This document shows positions 14,182-21,981 of a DNA stretch of 23,458 nt, in pieces (within the stretch, counting starts at the first letter, position 1; the number at the start of each line of letters is the position of its first letter). Below the pieces are notes generated by a model. The model saw nothing but the letters and a program-made list of their open reading frames with translations. It ran no database searches and was not told the DNA's origin. This stretch comes from a virus. Both the position numbers and the translations under genes were made by a program. The DNA is taken from the IMG/VR virus record IMGVR_UViG_3300050821_000402, positions 1-23,458 of that record; one strand, written 5' to 3'.

Positions 14182-14546
14182 TGCCTGACCCACTACAACT
14201 CCAAGCTGGCGATCTACGCCACAGCATCACCATCACAGAGGCGAGTTCTACTCGTGACTCATATGGGCAACCGATCTCAACGTGGAATACAGTTCTGACG
14301 ACTCGTGCCAAGATCGAAGGCACCACCTCAAATACTTATAAGCAGTTGATCCAAGCTGGCGTTGTGTCCGCAGATACAACAGACATCATCACTATTCGCT
14401 GGCCGGGTTCGGCTGTGTTCCTCACGCCAGACATGCGAGTTGCATTTGGCGACCAAACATTTCTGATTCAAGGCATCGATAATGTCCTTCGCAGAAACAG
14501 AGTTGTGAAGCTCTTCTGCATGGCAATCGATCAGGCGTCGCAATAA
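14181..14546 (+). CDS. Head closure / head-tail adaptor protein
   Basis: A 121-residue protein of the phage head-tail joining family (SPP1 gp16-like). The start DPLQLQAGDLRHSITI, with LRHSITI, is the family signature. STRDSYGQPISTWNTV and the beta-rich end (MRVAFGDQTFLIQGIDNV) match too. It forms the plug ring below the connector that keeps DNA in and receives the tail. It is tightly coupled to the previous gene (one-base overlap). Normal length. Confidence 0.85.
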   Translation: MPDPLQLQAGDLRHSITITEASSTRDSYGQPISTWNTVLTTRAKIEGTTSNTYKQLIQAGVVSADTTDIITIRWPGSAVFLTPDMRVAFGDQTFLIQGIDNVLRRNRVVKLFCMAIDQASQ

Positions 14547-14551
14547 ACGTT

Positions 14552-15034
14552 ATGGCAGACCTACAACTCAACTTCGATACATCCAAATTCGAGGCAGCAC
14601 TGAGGGCACTTCCAGAGAAGATGTCGAAGAAGTATGTTGACAGTGCTTTGCAAGCTGGCGGTGACGTAATCCTTGCCTCAATGAAGGAACTTGCACCAGA
14701 AAGAACAGACGAGGCAACACCTGACGGCACATCGCTTCCACAGGGGATTCTACGAGAGGACTTGCACACACAAGTCACCGTAAGCAGTGACGGAGCTTCG
14801 CGGGTCAAGATCGGGCCAACCGACATTGCTGGACACGTTTGCCGCTGGCAGAACAACGGATGGATGTTGACAAGCCATGGCAAGAGCAAGGCTGGGCGAA
14901 AGCAGATAAAGCAGATTCCCGGTAAGCACTTCATTGAAGCCGCAATGGACGAGGCAGGGCAAGCAGCCGTTGACGCATTAGTGCACAGTTTGGCTGAATC
15001 GCTCTCGCTAAATACTGACATGGGTAACGACTAA
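14552..15034 (+). CDS. HK97 gp10-like neck/tail protein
   Basis: A 160-residue protein of the HK97-gp10 family. It starts with a short beta strand and a helix (LNFDTSKFEAALRALPEKMSKK is the typical pattern, split here at residues 6-27) and has the ALQAGGDVILASMKELAPERT element. The end carries PGKHFIEAAMDEAG, also characteristic. It is a small tail-joining component placed at the head-tail interface. The gene ends in a TAATG overlap with the next, and a CTAAATAC copy lies in its last codons. Confidence 0.85.
   Translation: MADLQLNFDTSKFEAALRALPEKMSKKYVDSALQAGGDVILASMKELAPERTDEATPDGTSLPQGILREDLHTQVTVSSDGASRVKIGPTDIAGHVCRWQNNGWMLTSHGKSKAGRKQIKQIPGKHFIEAAMDEAGQAAVDALVHSLAESLSLNTDMGND
15008..15015 (+). 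promoter_or_regulatory. CTAAATA motif before tail completion gene
   Basis: CTAAATAC within the end of the gp10-like gene, ending 18 bases before ATG 15034. It is read in frame as Leu-Asn-Thr, so chance is possible. Confidence 0.3.
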
Positions 15035-15432
15035 TGGCTGATCTATTTCAAGGGCTTGTTGCATATTTATCGCTTACAGCCAATGTCACGGCGTTTTGTG
15101 GCAGCCGCATTCAGCCGATTCCTGCTCCTGCGAACCTTGAGGAGTATCCAGCTCTGACGATGCAAACAGCGTCAGATGTGAGCGGATACACCCTAACAGG
15201 TTCGGACGGCGTTACAACATCACGTGTGGTGTTCAACTGCATTGCTCAACAATATGGCGATGCACGCGGATTGGCTCTGGCAGTCAAAGCAGCATTATCA
15301 GGCTATTCGGGAACACTGCCGAACGGGACACAGATATTTCAAAGCCGCATTGTCAACATGCAGGACGGATACGACGACGGCTCACGACTCTCAACCAGTT
15401 CTGTCCACGCTCTCATAGCATATTCAGACTAA
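15034..15432 (+). CDS. Tail completion protein, DUF3168 type
   Basis: A 132-residue protein like the DUF3168 / gp17 tail terminator group. The helical start LFQGLVAYLSLTANVTAFCGSRIQPIPAP, seen in two parts (4-21 and onward), leads into EEYPALTMQTAS and a beta-rich middle. RGLALAVKAALSGYSG is the usual central helix and the end is a strand pattern with the sequence SSVHALIAYSD. It caps the tail tube where the tail meets the head. The position between gp10-like and tail tube genes is as expected. Confidence 0.82.
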   Translation: MADLFQGLVAYLSLTANVTAFCGSRIQPIPAPANLEEYPALTMQTASDVSGYTLTGSDGVTTSRVVFNCIAQQYGDARGLALAVKAALSGYSGTLPNGTQIFQSRIVNMQDGYDDGSRLSTSSVHALIAYSD

Positions 15433-15450
15433 TAGTAAAGAACCACATAT

Positions 15451-15457
15451 CTAAATC
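15451..15457 (+). promoter_or_regulatory. Variant CTAAATC motif before tail tube gene
   Basis: CTAAATC in a 38-base gap, 13 bases before ATG 15471, followed by GAGGTAAC as RBS. The final A of the motif is C here, so it is only a degenerate copy. Confidence 0.25.
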
Positions 15458-15470
15458 GAGGTAACTAACA

Positions 15471-15929
15471 ATGAGCACAAAGGCATATACGGGAGTAGGC
15501 GCTACCCTCACAATCGGTAACGTGGCAATCTCCCAGCTAAAAGTCACAACCTTTACTCCGCCAAAAGTAAAGTTCGAGAATGTAACCAACCTTGGAAGTT
15601 CAACAAACGCTGGCGGTATCGTTGTTGAGGAACAAATTCCTTCTTCAATCGTTCCCGGTGATATTTCAGGCGAAGCCCTGTATCTTCCAAACGATGCGGG
15701 ACTTGCTGCACTTCGCACAGCATTCAACAATAACACACTCAGTGCATTCGTTCTAACGCTTGATCCAGACAAGAGCGGAAATACTCAGCTAACCACTGGC
15801 GATACGTTCTCATTCAGCGGATTCGTGTCAGACATGCCAATTCCAAGCGCAGTTGACCCAATGAAGCCTCTCACATACAAAGTGGCTGTCACCATCAACA
15901 CGCTAATCACAGTCACATCAGGCAGCTAA
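15471..15929 (+). CDS. Major tail tube protein
   Basis: A 152-residue beta-rich protein starting STKAYTGVGATLTIGNVAIS, the usual start of a siphovirus tube subunit. Supporting segments are FENVTNLGSSTNAGGIVVEEQ, read in two pieces (36-56), VPGDISGEALYLPND, FVLTLDPDKSGNTQLTTGD and FSFSGFVSDMPIPSAVDP, the last typical of the family. It stacks as hexameric rings along the tail. A hairpin with a weak T tail follows, like the one after the capsid gene, in keeping with high expression. Confidence 0.87.
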   Translation: MSTKAYTGVGATLTIGNVAISQLKVTTFTPPKVKFENVTNLGSSTNAGGIVVEEQIPSSIVPGDISGEALYLPNDAGLAALRTAFNNNTLSAFVLTLDPDKSGNTQLTTGDTFSFSGFVSDMPIPSAVDPMKPLTYKVAVTINTLITVTSGS

Positions 15930-15966
15930 CAGCTAGAGAGCCGTTGTCACTTACCTCGAATGAGAT

Positions 15967-15985
15967 GGCAGTCACAATGACTGCC
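15967..15985 (+). terminator. Hairpin after tail tube gene
   Basis: GGCAGTCA / TGACTGCC (15967-15974 and 15978-15985), an 8-bp stem with a tight CAA loop, followed by CTTTCAT. The T tail is short, so it is probably a partial terminator or RNA-stabilising hairpin that separates tail tube output from the chaperones. Confidence 0.55.
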
Positions 15986-16006
15986 CTTTCATCATAAGGA
16001 CTGAAT

Positions 16007-16363
16007 ATGAATCCAATTAAACCGTCAGTAGAAGTGACGCTTCGCAAGCAGACTTTCCAGCTTGTGTTTGATTACGACGCGATTGCATTGGCAGAAGAGT
16101 TGACTGGAAAGGCATTGATACTGGGAATGCCACGAGAGGCCTTTGATGCCCCAACGATCAACCGAGTTCGTGCGATGTTCTACGCATGCACTCGTGCCAA
16201 ACATCCTGATATCACGTATGAACACGTAAAGGCACTCATAAACAGTCCGCAGGTTCAGGCGTCCGCATGGGTTGCAGTGATCGATGTCTGGAATCGAGAC
16301 GCCAAACAGCTTGAAGCAGATGAGGCAGAAGCGAATACGGACCCCACTCAAGACCAGAAATAG
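16007..16363 (+). CDS. Tail assembly chaperone G-like
   Basis: A 118-residue protein in the position and style of lambda G / GTA chaperones: LVFDYDAIALAEELTGKAL and a helical body, with an acidic tail (ADEAEANTDPTQDQK). It binds the tape measure during tail assembly and is not kept in the virion. RBS TAAGGA precedes the ATG. Its last ~13 codons overlap an open -1 frame that continues the protein into the T-like part (see next entry). Confidence 0.82.
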   Translation: MNPIKPSVEVTLRKQTFQLVFDYDAIALAEELTGKALILGMPREAFDAPTINRVRAMFYACTRAKHPDITYEHVKALINSPQVQASAWVAVIDVWNRDAKQLEADEAEANTDPTQDQK

Positions 16364-16686
16364 GCCCACGTGATGCGTGGCAATATCTCTGGTCACAAGC
16401 AAGAATCGATCTAAGCCTAACCGAACGAGAGTTCATGTCGATGACTCCTCGCACGTTCTCATTCATGGTCAAGCGATACAAAGACCAAGTGAAGCGTCAG
16501 GAACTTTCGGCAGGCATCATTGCTTCCACGATTGTCAATTATTCCATGGCTCGCCCTGAAGACGGTGCATGCCCCGCTGACTATATGCCAAGCGAGATAG
16601 CGTCACGTAAGCAGATGTCAGATACAGAGAAGCTGCGACGTGATCTGTTCGCCGCGATACAAGCGCAGAATCCTCGCAAACGTTAA
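16324..16686 (+). CDS. Tail chaperone T-like extension, reached by -1 frameshift
   Basis: The -1 frame is open from 16324 to 16686. Before the ATG at 16435 it encodes RPEIGPRDAWQYLWSQARID and then LSLTEREF, typical of the second half of GT chaperones, so translation from 16435 alone would lose conserved sequence. No start codon or RBS serves this frame earlier, which points to -1 frameshifting from the G-like gene between 16324 and 16360. The best slip point I can see is CCCC at 16342-16345, where tRNA-Pro can re-pair perfectly. A hairpin GCCCACG / CGTGGC (16364-16381) lies downstream. The fusion product would be ~225 residues. Confidence 0.75.
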   Translation, partial: GRSEYGPHSRPEIGPRDAWQYLWSQARIDLSLTEREFMSMTPRTFSFMVKRYKDQVKRQELSAGIIASTIVNYSMARPEDGACPADYMPSEIASRKQMSDTEKLRRDLFAAIQAQNPRKR

Positions 16687-16690
16687 ATAG
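16683..16690 (+). promoter_or_regulatory. TTAAATA motif before tape measure gene
   Basis: TTAAATAG covers the TAA stop of the chaperone frame and ends 9 bases before ATG 16700. No clear Shine-Dalgarno stands between (GGTTCCAAAC). Confidence 0.35.
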
Positions 16691-16699
16691 GTTCCAAAC

Positions 16700-19039
16700 A
16701 TGGCAAACCAACAGAAAGTAGCTGAGATTTACGCCTCACTTGTGCTCCAGACTGCCGAGCTAAAGGCAGGGCTGAACGAGGCCAACTCCGAAATCAAACG
16801 CTTCACTGCGCAGACTCGTGCCGAAATGAATGAGGCAAAAGGTGCAATGGCGTTGCTGGGTGACGAAATAGGTGTTCGTCTTCCACGCCATCTCAGAGGT
16901 TTTGTTGCAGAGCTACCGGGTGTTGCCAGTGCAATGAGTGCGGCGTTTAACGCCATCGCAGTCATCGGCCTTATCAGCATTGTTGTCGAGGCTGGCAAGA
17001 AGGTCTATGAGTTTGTAGAGAAAACGGAAGAAGCCGCAAAGAAACATGCAGAGGCATGGCAAAGCACCATTCAGCCGATCAACGACACCAACGACAAGTT
17101 GGAGCTTACCAAAACCAAGCTTGACAATGCCATCGCAAAGATGGAGCACAAGCCGCAGAACAAGATAAAGGAAGCAATCGAAGAGGCAACTGTTGCGGCT
17201 GATGAATTGGGTCGCCACCTCGATGCTGACATCAAAAAGATTGCTGACACTCTGAAGGGGCAAGAGCACAACAAGATTTCACAACTGCTCCTTCATCAGA
17301 CGGGCGGAATCGGCGCTGCCGACATTGCCAGCGATGTTCAGGACAAATTCAACCAAATCTCTGCTGGAACATTCAAAGGCACTGGCGACCAAACAAAGGA
17401 TAGAGACGCAGTAATTCAGAAGGCCATTGATGAGGCATTCGAGAAGCTGCGCCCTGCCCAAATAATGGCGGACAGGATCACTGCGAACTTTGGCGGAAAA
17501 GCACCAGCAACAAGCTCATCTGTTCAAGATGTTAAAGCCTACAGCGAGTTGATTGCTGGCCTGAAGGGATTGCAGACTCAATCGGCATTGACTCAGGGCA
17601 TCAATACGGACAAACTCCAACTGGGAAAAGACACGGACGCGAAAGATGCATCTGATGAGCACCTGAAGGCCCTCGAAAAGCAGATGAAGGAAGAGAAGGC
17701 ACACCATGAGGTGAGTATCAGTCAGGAAGCTCTTTTCTGGAGTCGTCACATTGCCGATTTCGCAAAAGGTTCGGACCAATACGATTCCGTGATAGAGAAG
17801 GCGAGCCAAGCCAATCAGAAGGTATTGGAGAACTACTGGTCGGCTGGCAAACTCGCCAGCGCAAAAAAGCAATGGAGCCTTCAGGACGAGGCTGCACCGA
17901 AACAGCTTGGAAACACTGATTCTCAGGGCGAAAAGCAACTGGAACAAGCACAGCTACGGTCTGCTGAGTCTCAGGCAAAGATCAATGCTCAATACACAAT
18001 CGCCGTAGACAGAATCAATCTTGCGACAGGAGCCATATCCGCTCATACGTTGGCTATGGACGAAGCTGCGGCCCATGCACTCGACTACAAACAGCAACTT
18101 GCCGCATTGACTGCCCAACTTGATGAACTGCACAAGAATGACTGGATGGGTGACAAAGCCAACACCGCTCAGGAAGTTGGTCTGCAAACGCAGATAAACA
18201 GCATAACCAATACAGCAAAGATTCAGGAGATGCAAGACGCCCAAAATGTCCTCAATACAACGTGGAAGGGCATGATCGATTCCGTCTTTGACGAGATGAT
18301 CAAGAAGTCTCAGGATACATCTTCTCAAGTGAAGGCTATTGCAGCACAGACAATCGACGGGATCAACTCTGAACTGGCAAAGGGCATGACAGGCCAGAAG
18401 ATGACTTTCGCTCATGTATTTCAGAACTCAGCACAATCACTGGCCAAAACATCTCTCGAAAAGGTTGAAGGGTTCGGCCTGAAAGCTCTTGGCCTTGGTG
18501 GTGGCAAGAGGGACGGAAGCTCATCGCAACAGGCCCTATTTGTAGAAATGGCTGGGGGTAAGGTAGGCGGCGATATTGGCATACCAAAAGATGTTGCTGA
18601 TCTATTCGGCGCCAAACTTCCTAAAGTAAACGGGCCAGCAGGAGCAGGAACGAACTCACTCATCAGTGGCGCATCCAAAGGTCTGCTTGGCATGCTGAAC
18701 GGTTCGAACTTCTTTTCCAGCCTTATGGGTGGAAAGCTTTTCGGTTCAGGTTCGCTGTTCGGCGGCGGATTCGCGGCTGGCGGCGATGTCATGGGTGGAG
18801 TTCCGATCGATGTAGGGGAGCTTGGAAAGGAACGATTTGTCCCGTATACCAACGGTCGAATCATTCCACACAACCAGATGGGCAGCAATGGCCCAACAAT
18901 CGGCACTATCGATGCTCGTGGCACTGATCCAGCAATGGTCAATGCCGCTGTCTACCACGGAATGCGCCTTGCACATGCTCAGGCCGTTCATGACTCGCAG
19001 CAGTCAATGCGTGAGCGTGCAATGAGAACGGCACACTAA
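16700..19039 (+). CDS. Tape measure protein
   Basis: A 779-residue protein, the longest in the window, with the tape measure pattern: an N-terminal coiled coil (LQTAELKAGLNEANSEIKRF), a hydrophobic segment at ~75-97 (AMSAAFNAIAVIGLISIVVE) that may act as a membrane-entry helix, and long charged helices up to ~600. A Gly-rich C-terminal part (GSGSLFGGGFAAGGDVMGG) ends in ELGKERFVPYTNGRII, a common tape measure ending. It sets tail length and may help DNA enter the host. By the usual rule of ~1.5 angstrom per residue the tail would be about 115 nm. It follows the G/GT chaperones, as always in siphoviruses. Confidence 0.92.
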   Translation: MANQQKVAEIYASLVLQTAELKAGLNEANSEIKRFTAQTRAEMNEAKGAMALLGDEIGVRLPRHLRGFVAELPGVASAMSAAFNAIAVIGLISIVVEAGKKVYEFVEKTEEAAKKHAEAWQSTIQPINDTNDKLELTKTKLDNAIAKMEHKPQNKIKEAIEEATVAADELGRHLDADIKKIADTLKGQEHNKISQLLLHQTGGIGAADIASDVQDKFNQISAGTFKGTGDQTKDRDAVIQKAIDEAFEKLRPAQIMADRITANFGGKAPATSSSVQDVKAYSELIAGLKGLQTQSALTQGINTDKLQLGKDTDAKDASDEHLKALEKQMKEEKAHHEVSISQEALFWSRHIADFAKGSDQYDSVIEKASQANQKVLENYWSAGKLASAKKQWSLQDEAAPKQLGNTDSQGEKQLEQAQLRSAESQAKINAQYTIAVDRINLATGAISAHTLAMDEAAAHALDYKQQLAALTAQLDELHKNDWMGDKANTAQEVGLQTQINSITNTAKIQEMQDAQNVLNTTWKGMIDSVFDEMIKKSQDTSSQVKAIAAQTIDGINSELAKGMTGQKMTFAHVFQNSAQSLAKTSLEKVEGFGLKALGLGGGKRDGSSSQQALFVEMAGGKVGGDIGIPKDVADLFGAKLPKVNGPAGAGTNSLISGASKGLLGMLNGSNFFSSLMGGKLFGSGSLFGGGFAAGGDVMGGVPIDVGELGKERFVPYTNGRIIPHNQMGSNGPTIGTIDARGTDPAMVNAAVYHGMRLAHAQAVHDSQQSMRERAMRTAH

Positions 19040-19043
19040 ATAC
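19036..19043 (+). promoter_or_regulatory. CTAAATA motif after tape measure gene
   Basis: CTAAATAC covers the TAA stop of the tape measure gene and ends 19 bases before ATG 19063, with CGAGGTAGAGGG as purine-rich RBS sequence between. Confidence 0.35.
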
Positions 19044-19062
19044 GAGGTAGAGGGCTTAGATT

Positions 19063-19458
19063 ATGGCTTCGATCACAATTTCATCAGCGAATGTAGCTGG
19101 TTGGCAGGGAAATTCAACTGGTGTGCAACTCCGCATATACACCAATTCCTCATTCACTGCGAGCAGCGGCAATCTATATCCGCAGACCATGGGCAATCCA
19201 GCAAGTCTGGGATCGTTCTATCAAGTCTATAGCTGCTCTGTGAGCGGATCAACGCTGACACTTCCACCCGTGCACTTGGATTCAACTACAGATAGCATCG
19301 ATAACCCATCGGCGACATTCTCAGCAGTGCTGTGGGATAGCGTCTCAGGGAAGCCAATTCAGGTCTTTGGCACTGAATCGACATTTGCTCTGGCACCATC
19401 ACCGACTACAACATCATGGGGCAACGTCTTTGCGGCTGATCTTGACGACATAGATTAA
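19063..19458 (+). CDS. Unrecognised beta-rich tail-region protein
   Basis: A 131-residue protein rich in Ser, Thr, Asn and Gly, without charged clusters except an acidic end (ADLDDID). It appears to be all-beta (GVQLRIYTNSSFTASSG; SFYQVYSCSVSGSTLTLPP; ATFSAVLWDSVSGKPIQVFG), similar in texture to small carbohydrate-binding or fibre-associated domains. It has no signal peptide. The place between the tape measure and tail tip genes suggests a virion component. I do not recognise a family. Confidence 0.75.
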   Translation: MASITISSANVAGWQGNSTGVQLRIYTNSSFTASSGNLYPQTMGNPASLGSFYQVYSCSVSGSTLTLPPVHLDSTTDSIDNPSATFSAVLWDSVSGKPIQVFGTESTFALAPSPTTTSWGNVFAADLDDID

Positions 19459-19470
19459 GGAAACAAACTA

Positions 19471-20217
19471 ATGATTCGTAAACTTCTTGTCTTTGGTTCA
19501 CTGCTGCTTTGTGCTCTGGGAGCACACGCACAGCTCGTAGCAATATCTGCTTCTTCGGTCGTTGATGCGGGAGGCCGACCACTGTCGGCAGCGAAGTTGT
19601 GCTTTCAGCCCGTTGACGCAACAGAGACTCCAGCAGGTTTCCGCAACGGTTCCGATCAGGTTGCCATTGTTCCAGTTTGCTCGCTAATCGTAGATGGCGT
19701 TATGGAACCCAATCGTTCGGTTGTCGCAACAATAACAGGCATCTACTACCATATCTGGCTTGCAAATGTGCGCACAAATGCCGTCATTCGCGACTACGGT
19801 ATGACGTCGATCACAGGTTCAAGCTGGTCGCTGGATACCTACGATCCGAGCATGGCAATCATCCCGGTCGAGACTTTAACAGTCGGCACCGTTACGGAGC
19901 TTTCACCCGGGTCATCGCCAACCGCAACGATAACTGGATCAGGCCCATATTTGCTGAATCTCGGAATCCCTCAAGGCGAACCCGGTTTCGGAGGATCCAG
20001 AACGGCGTTCATCTCTCTTGCGCCATCAGCAGGGGGAAACTTTCAGGTCGCCCACGGACTGCCATCAACGCCTATCGCAGTTGTCATTCAAAACGCGTGT
20101 AGCAGTGGGGGGATTTGTGGCGAGATTTGGTTACAACACACGCCGTTCGACGGCACATACCTATATTTGGTCGCCTCAGACTCTGGAGTCACTGGCACGG
20201 CAATTGTCCTCTACTAA
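19471..20217 (+). CDS. Secreted or membrane-exported fibre-like protein with signal peptide
   Basis: A 248-residue protein with a clear Sec signal peptide: MIRKLLVFGSLLLCALGAHA then QL, with an AHA cleavage site near residue 20. The rest is beta-rich (ISASSVVDAGGRPLSAAKLC; VDGVMEPNRSVVATITGIYY). In the middle, TVGTVTELSPGSSPTATITG leads to LNLGIPQGEPGF, the fibre-like 'PQGxxG' motif found before collagen-like parts. The C-terminal ~70 residues form a compact domain with one Cys pair (NACSSGGICG). A signal peptide is unexpected in a tail module gene, since virion proteins assemble in the cytosol. RBS AAGGAA is good. It may act at the host surface, or keep a host-derived leader. Confidence 0.75.
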   Translation: MIRKLLVFGSLLLCALGAHAQLVAISASSVVDAGGRPLSAAKLCFQPVDATETPAGFRNGSDQVAIVPVCSLIVDGVMEPNRSVVATITGIYYHIWLANVRTNAVIRDYGMTSITGSSWSLDTYDPSMAIIPVETLTVGTVTELSPGSSPTATITGSGPYLLNLGIPQGEPGFGGSRTAFISLAPSAGGNFQVAHGLPSTPIAVVIQNACSSGGICGEIWLQHTPFDGTYLYLVASDSGVTGTAIVLY

Positions 20218-20252
20218 CGTAGCGAGATGCAGCACTGGTTCAACGAAGAAGA

Positions 20253-20897
20253 ATGTCTATATTAACAACATTCAACGGGGTCAACATCATTGGATTGCCA
20301 TGCGACACGATTGCAGGCGTCACAGCGCCATCGTCGATTCAGTGGGACCCGCAAGAGGCCGTTGCTGTATCGGTGTCGGGTTTTACAGGCCAGACTCAAT
20401 CCTACGACTGGCAAGCCTCATGGTGGGAAGGCCAAATTAGCTTTCCTCAAATGTCACGTTACGATGCTGACGCATGGAGCGCATTCATTCTCCAATGCCG
20501 AGGACAGTCGAATGCATTCATGTTCGGCGATCCGAAAGCTGTTTTGCCGAAAGGAAGTGCTCTCGGCTCTCCAGTGGTAAATGGAGGGAGTCAGTTTGGA
20601 TACAGCCTCAATACTCGTGGCTGGCAAGCCAATGCCATTTCGATCCTTCTACCGGGTGATTACATCCAGATCGGCTACAGGCTCTACAAGGTATTGAATC
20701 CCGTAAACACTGACGGCAGCGGGAATGCAACGCTCGCAATCTGGCCCAATCTGCGGGACATGCCAGTAGACGGAACAACCATCCAAATAAAGAACTGTAA
20801 GGGACTCTTCTCATTAAAAACGAATTCAGGAAACAAATTCAGCGTCAATGTCGGACTATACGGACTCACAGGCATTGCGATTCGGGAGCGATTGTAA
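20253..20897 (+). CDS. Tail protein, distal tail / baseplate type
   Basis: A 214-residue protein like the phage tail proteins that follow tape measure genes. Supporting segments are YDWQASWWEGQISFPQMSRY and DADAWSAFILQCRGQSNAFM (the 'W..FL..LRG..g.F.lgdP' pattern), then GSALGSPVVNGGSQFGYSLN, LLPGDYIQIGYRLYKVLNPV, and WPNLRDMPVDGTTIQI. It likely forms a ring at the end of the tail tube. RBS is weak (GAAGAAG). It overlaps the next gene by one base (TAATG), so they are made together. Confidence 0.8.
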   Translation: MSILTTFNGVNIIGLPCDTIAGVTAPSSIQWDPQEAVAVSVSGFTGQTQSYDWQASWWEGQISFPQMSRYDADAWSAFILQCRGQSNAFMFGDPKAVLPKGSALGSPVVNGGSQFGYSLNTRGWQANAISILLPGDYIQIGYRLYKVLNPVNTDGSGNATLAIWPNLRDMPVDGTTIQIKNCKGLFSLKTNSGNKFSVNVGLYGLTGIAIRERL

Positions 20898-21538
20898 TGC
20901 CTCGATCAATGACAGCAGCGATGGCGACAGCCCTGGCTGCGCCTGTTCTCTATCCAGCATTGTTGTGTCAAATGAACTTCGCAAATTCGAACGTCAACGT
21001 CTGGTCTGGCCTTGGAAATGTCGCATGGAACGGAAACACCTATACAGGGCTTGGTGATTTCGCAGGAATCAGCACAATATCTGAAGACTCAACTGTTGAG
21101 GCAAAGAATGTGACGCTCGACCTGTCAGGCGTTCCACTGAACATCATCAGCACTGAGACTACTCAAGACTTGTATTTGGCTCTATACGAACTGAACGTAT
21201 TGCAGCCCTGTCAGATTTACTTGGCCTTACGATATGCCAACGGCGCAATCATATCCGATCCAATTCTTAGCTACAGAGGAATGATGGACAAAGGCACAAT
21301 TGACATTGGCGCAACCACGATGTCTCTGTCGATTTCTCTGGAAAACATTCTTGTGGACCTGAACAGGCCATCTGAAAGACGGTTTACTGCTGATGACCAA
21401 AAAATGGACATGCCATACCTGACAGCTAAATATGGCCTGTCGGCAAACACCGTAGACAATGCATTCAACTTCGTCGCTGGACTTCAAGAGCAAACGGTCT
21501 ATTGGGGTGTGACGCCGAAGAGCACGAACAACGTTTAA
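20897..21538 (+). CDS. Tail-tip hub-associated protein
   Basis: A 213-residue protein of a group seen upstream of NlpC/P60-like and J-like genes in HK97-type phages and prophages. Typical segments are LLCQMNFANSNVNVWSGLGN and the 'WNGNTYTGLGDFAGI' pattern, IYLALRYANGAIISDPILSY, ERRFTADDQKMDMP and FVAGLQEQTVYWG near the end. It begins with a mildly hydrophobic helix. It probably belongs to the tail-tip cone. The one-base overlap with the previous gene and 13-base gap to the next support a single tail-tip operon. Confidence 0.78.
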   Translation: MPRSMTAAMATALAAPVLYPALLCQMNFANSNVNVWSGLGNVAWNGNTYTGLGDFAGISTISEDSTVEAKNVTLDLSGVPLNIISTETTQDLYLALYELNVLQPCQIYLALRYANGAIISDPILSYRGMMDKGTIDIGATTMSLSISLENILVDLNRPSERRFTADDQKMDMPYLTAKYGLSANTVDNAFNFVAGLQEQTVYWGVTPKSTNNV

Positions 21539-21551
21539 AGCATAGAGAACG

Positions 21552-21968
21552 ATGATTAGATTAGACAACTGGCAATCACGCCTTAGCGACTACATCATTG
21601 GACGAGCACAGCAACCATTCAAATACGGCGTGATGGACTGTGGTCTATTCGTTGCTGGTGCCATCGAAGCCATGACCGCAGTAGATGTCGCCAATGACTT
21701 GAAAGGCCACTACTCCAGCAGGAAAGAAGCATTCGACACGATAAAGGGTGTTTGCGGCAAAGGGACGGTAAAGGCTATCGCAGACCATATTGCTGCTAAA
21801 TACGGCATATCAGAAACACCTGTTCTCTGTGCCCAACGTGGCGATCCAGTGCTGTTGACATCAGGACTCGGAATCGTTGACATGAACGCAGGATTCATAC
21901 TTACACCATATAAGCGTGGCCTACTTCGGTTGCCTCTATCGAGCGCATTGAAGGCATGGCATATCTAA
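21552..21968 (+). CDS. NlpC/P60-like (DUF6950-type) tail-tip protein
   Basis: A 138-residue protein with RLSDYIIGRAQQPFKYGVMD followed by CGLFVAGAIEAMT, the FxYGxxDCxLF pattern of DUF6950 proteins, related to NlpC/P60 cell-wall peptidases. The Cys at residue ~35 would be the nucleophile. The end has DPVLLTSGLGIVDMNAGFIL and RLPLSSALKAWHI, the usual finish. I do not see the catalytic His where NlpC/P60 enzymes have it, so hydrolytic activity is uncertain. In siphoviruses this gene lies just before the J-like host-specificity gene, as here. Confidence 0.8.
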   Translation: MIRLDNWQSRLSDYIIGRAQQPFKYGVMDCGLFVAGAIEAMTAVDVANDLKGHYSSRKEAFDTIKGVCGKGTVKAIADHIAAKYGISETPVLCAQRGDPVLLTSGLGIVDMNAGFILTPYKRGLLRLPLSSALKAWHI

Positions 21969-21981
21969 ACGGAATCACAAG

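Noticed and set aside
21426-21803. CTAAATA copies at 21426 and 21796
   Set aside because: Both are read in frame as Ala-Lys-Tyr-Gly within tail genes, and no gene start follows closely, so chance coding is the simpler reason.
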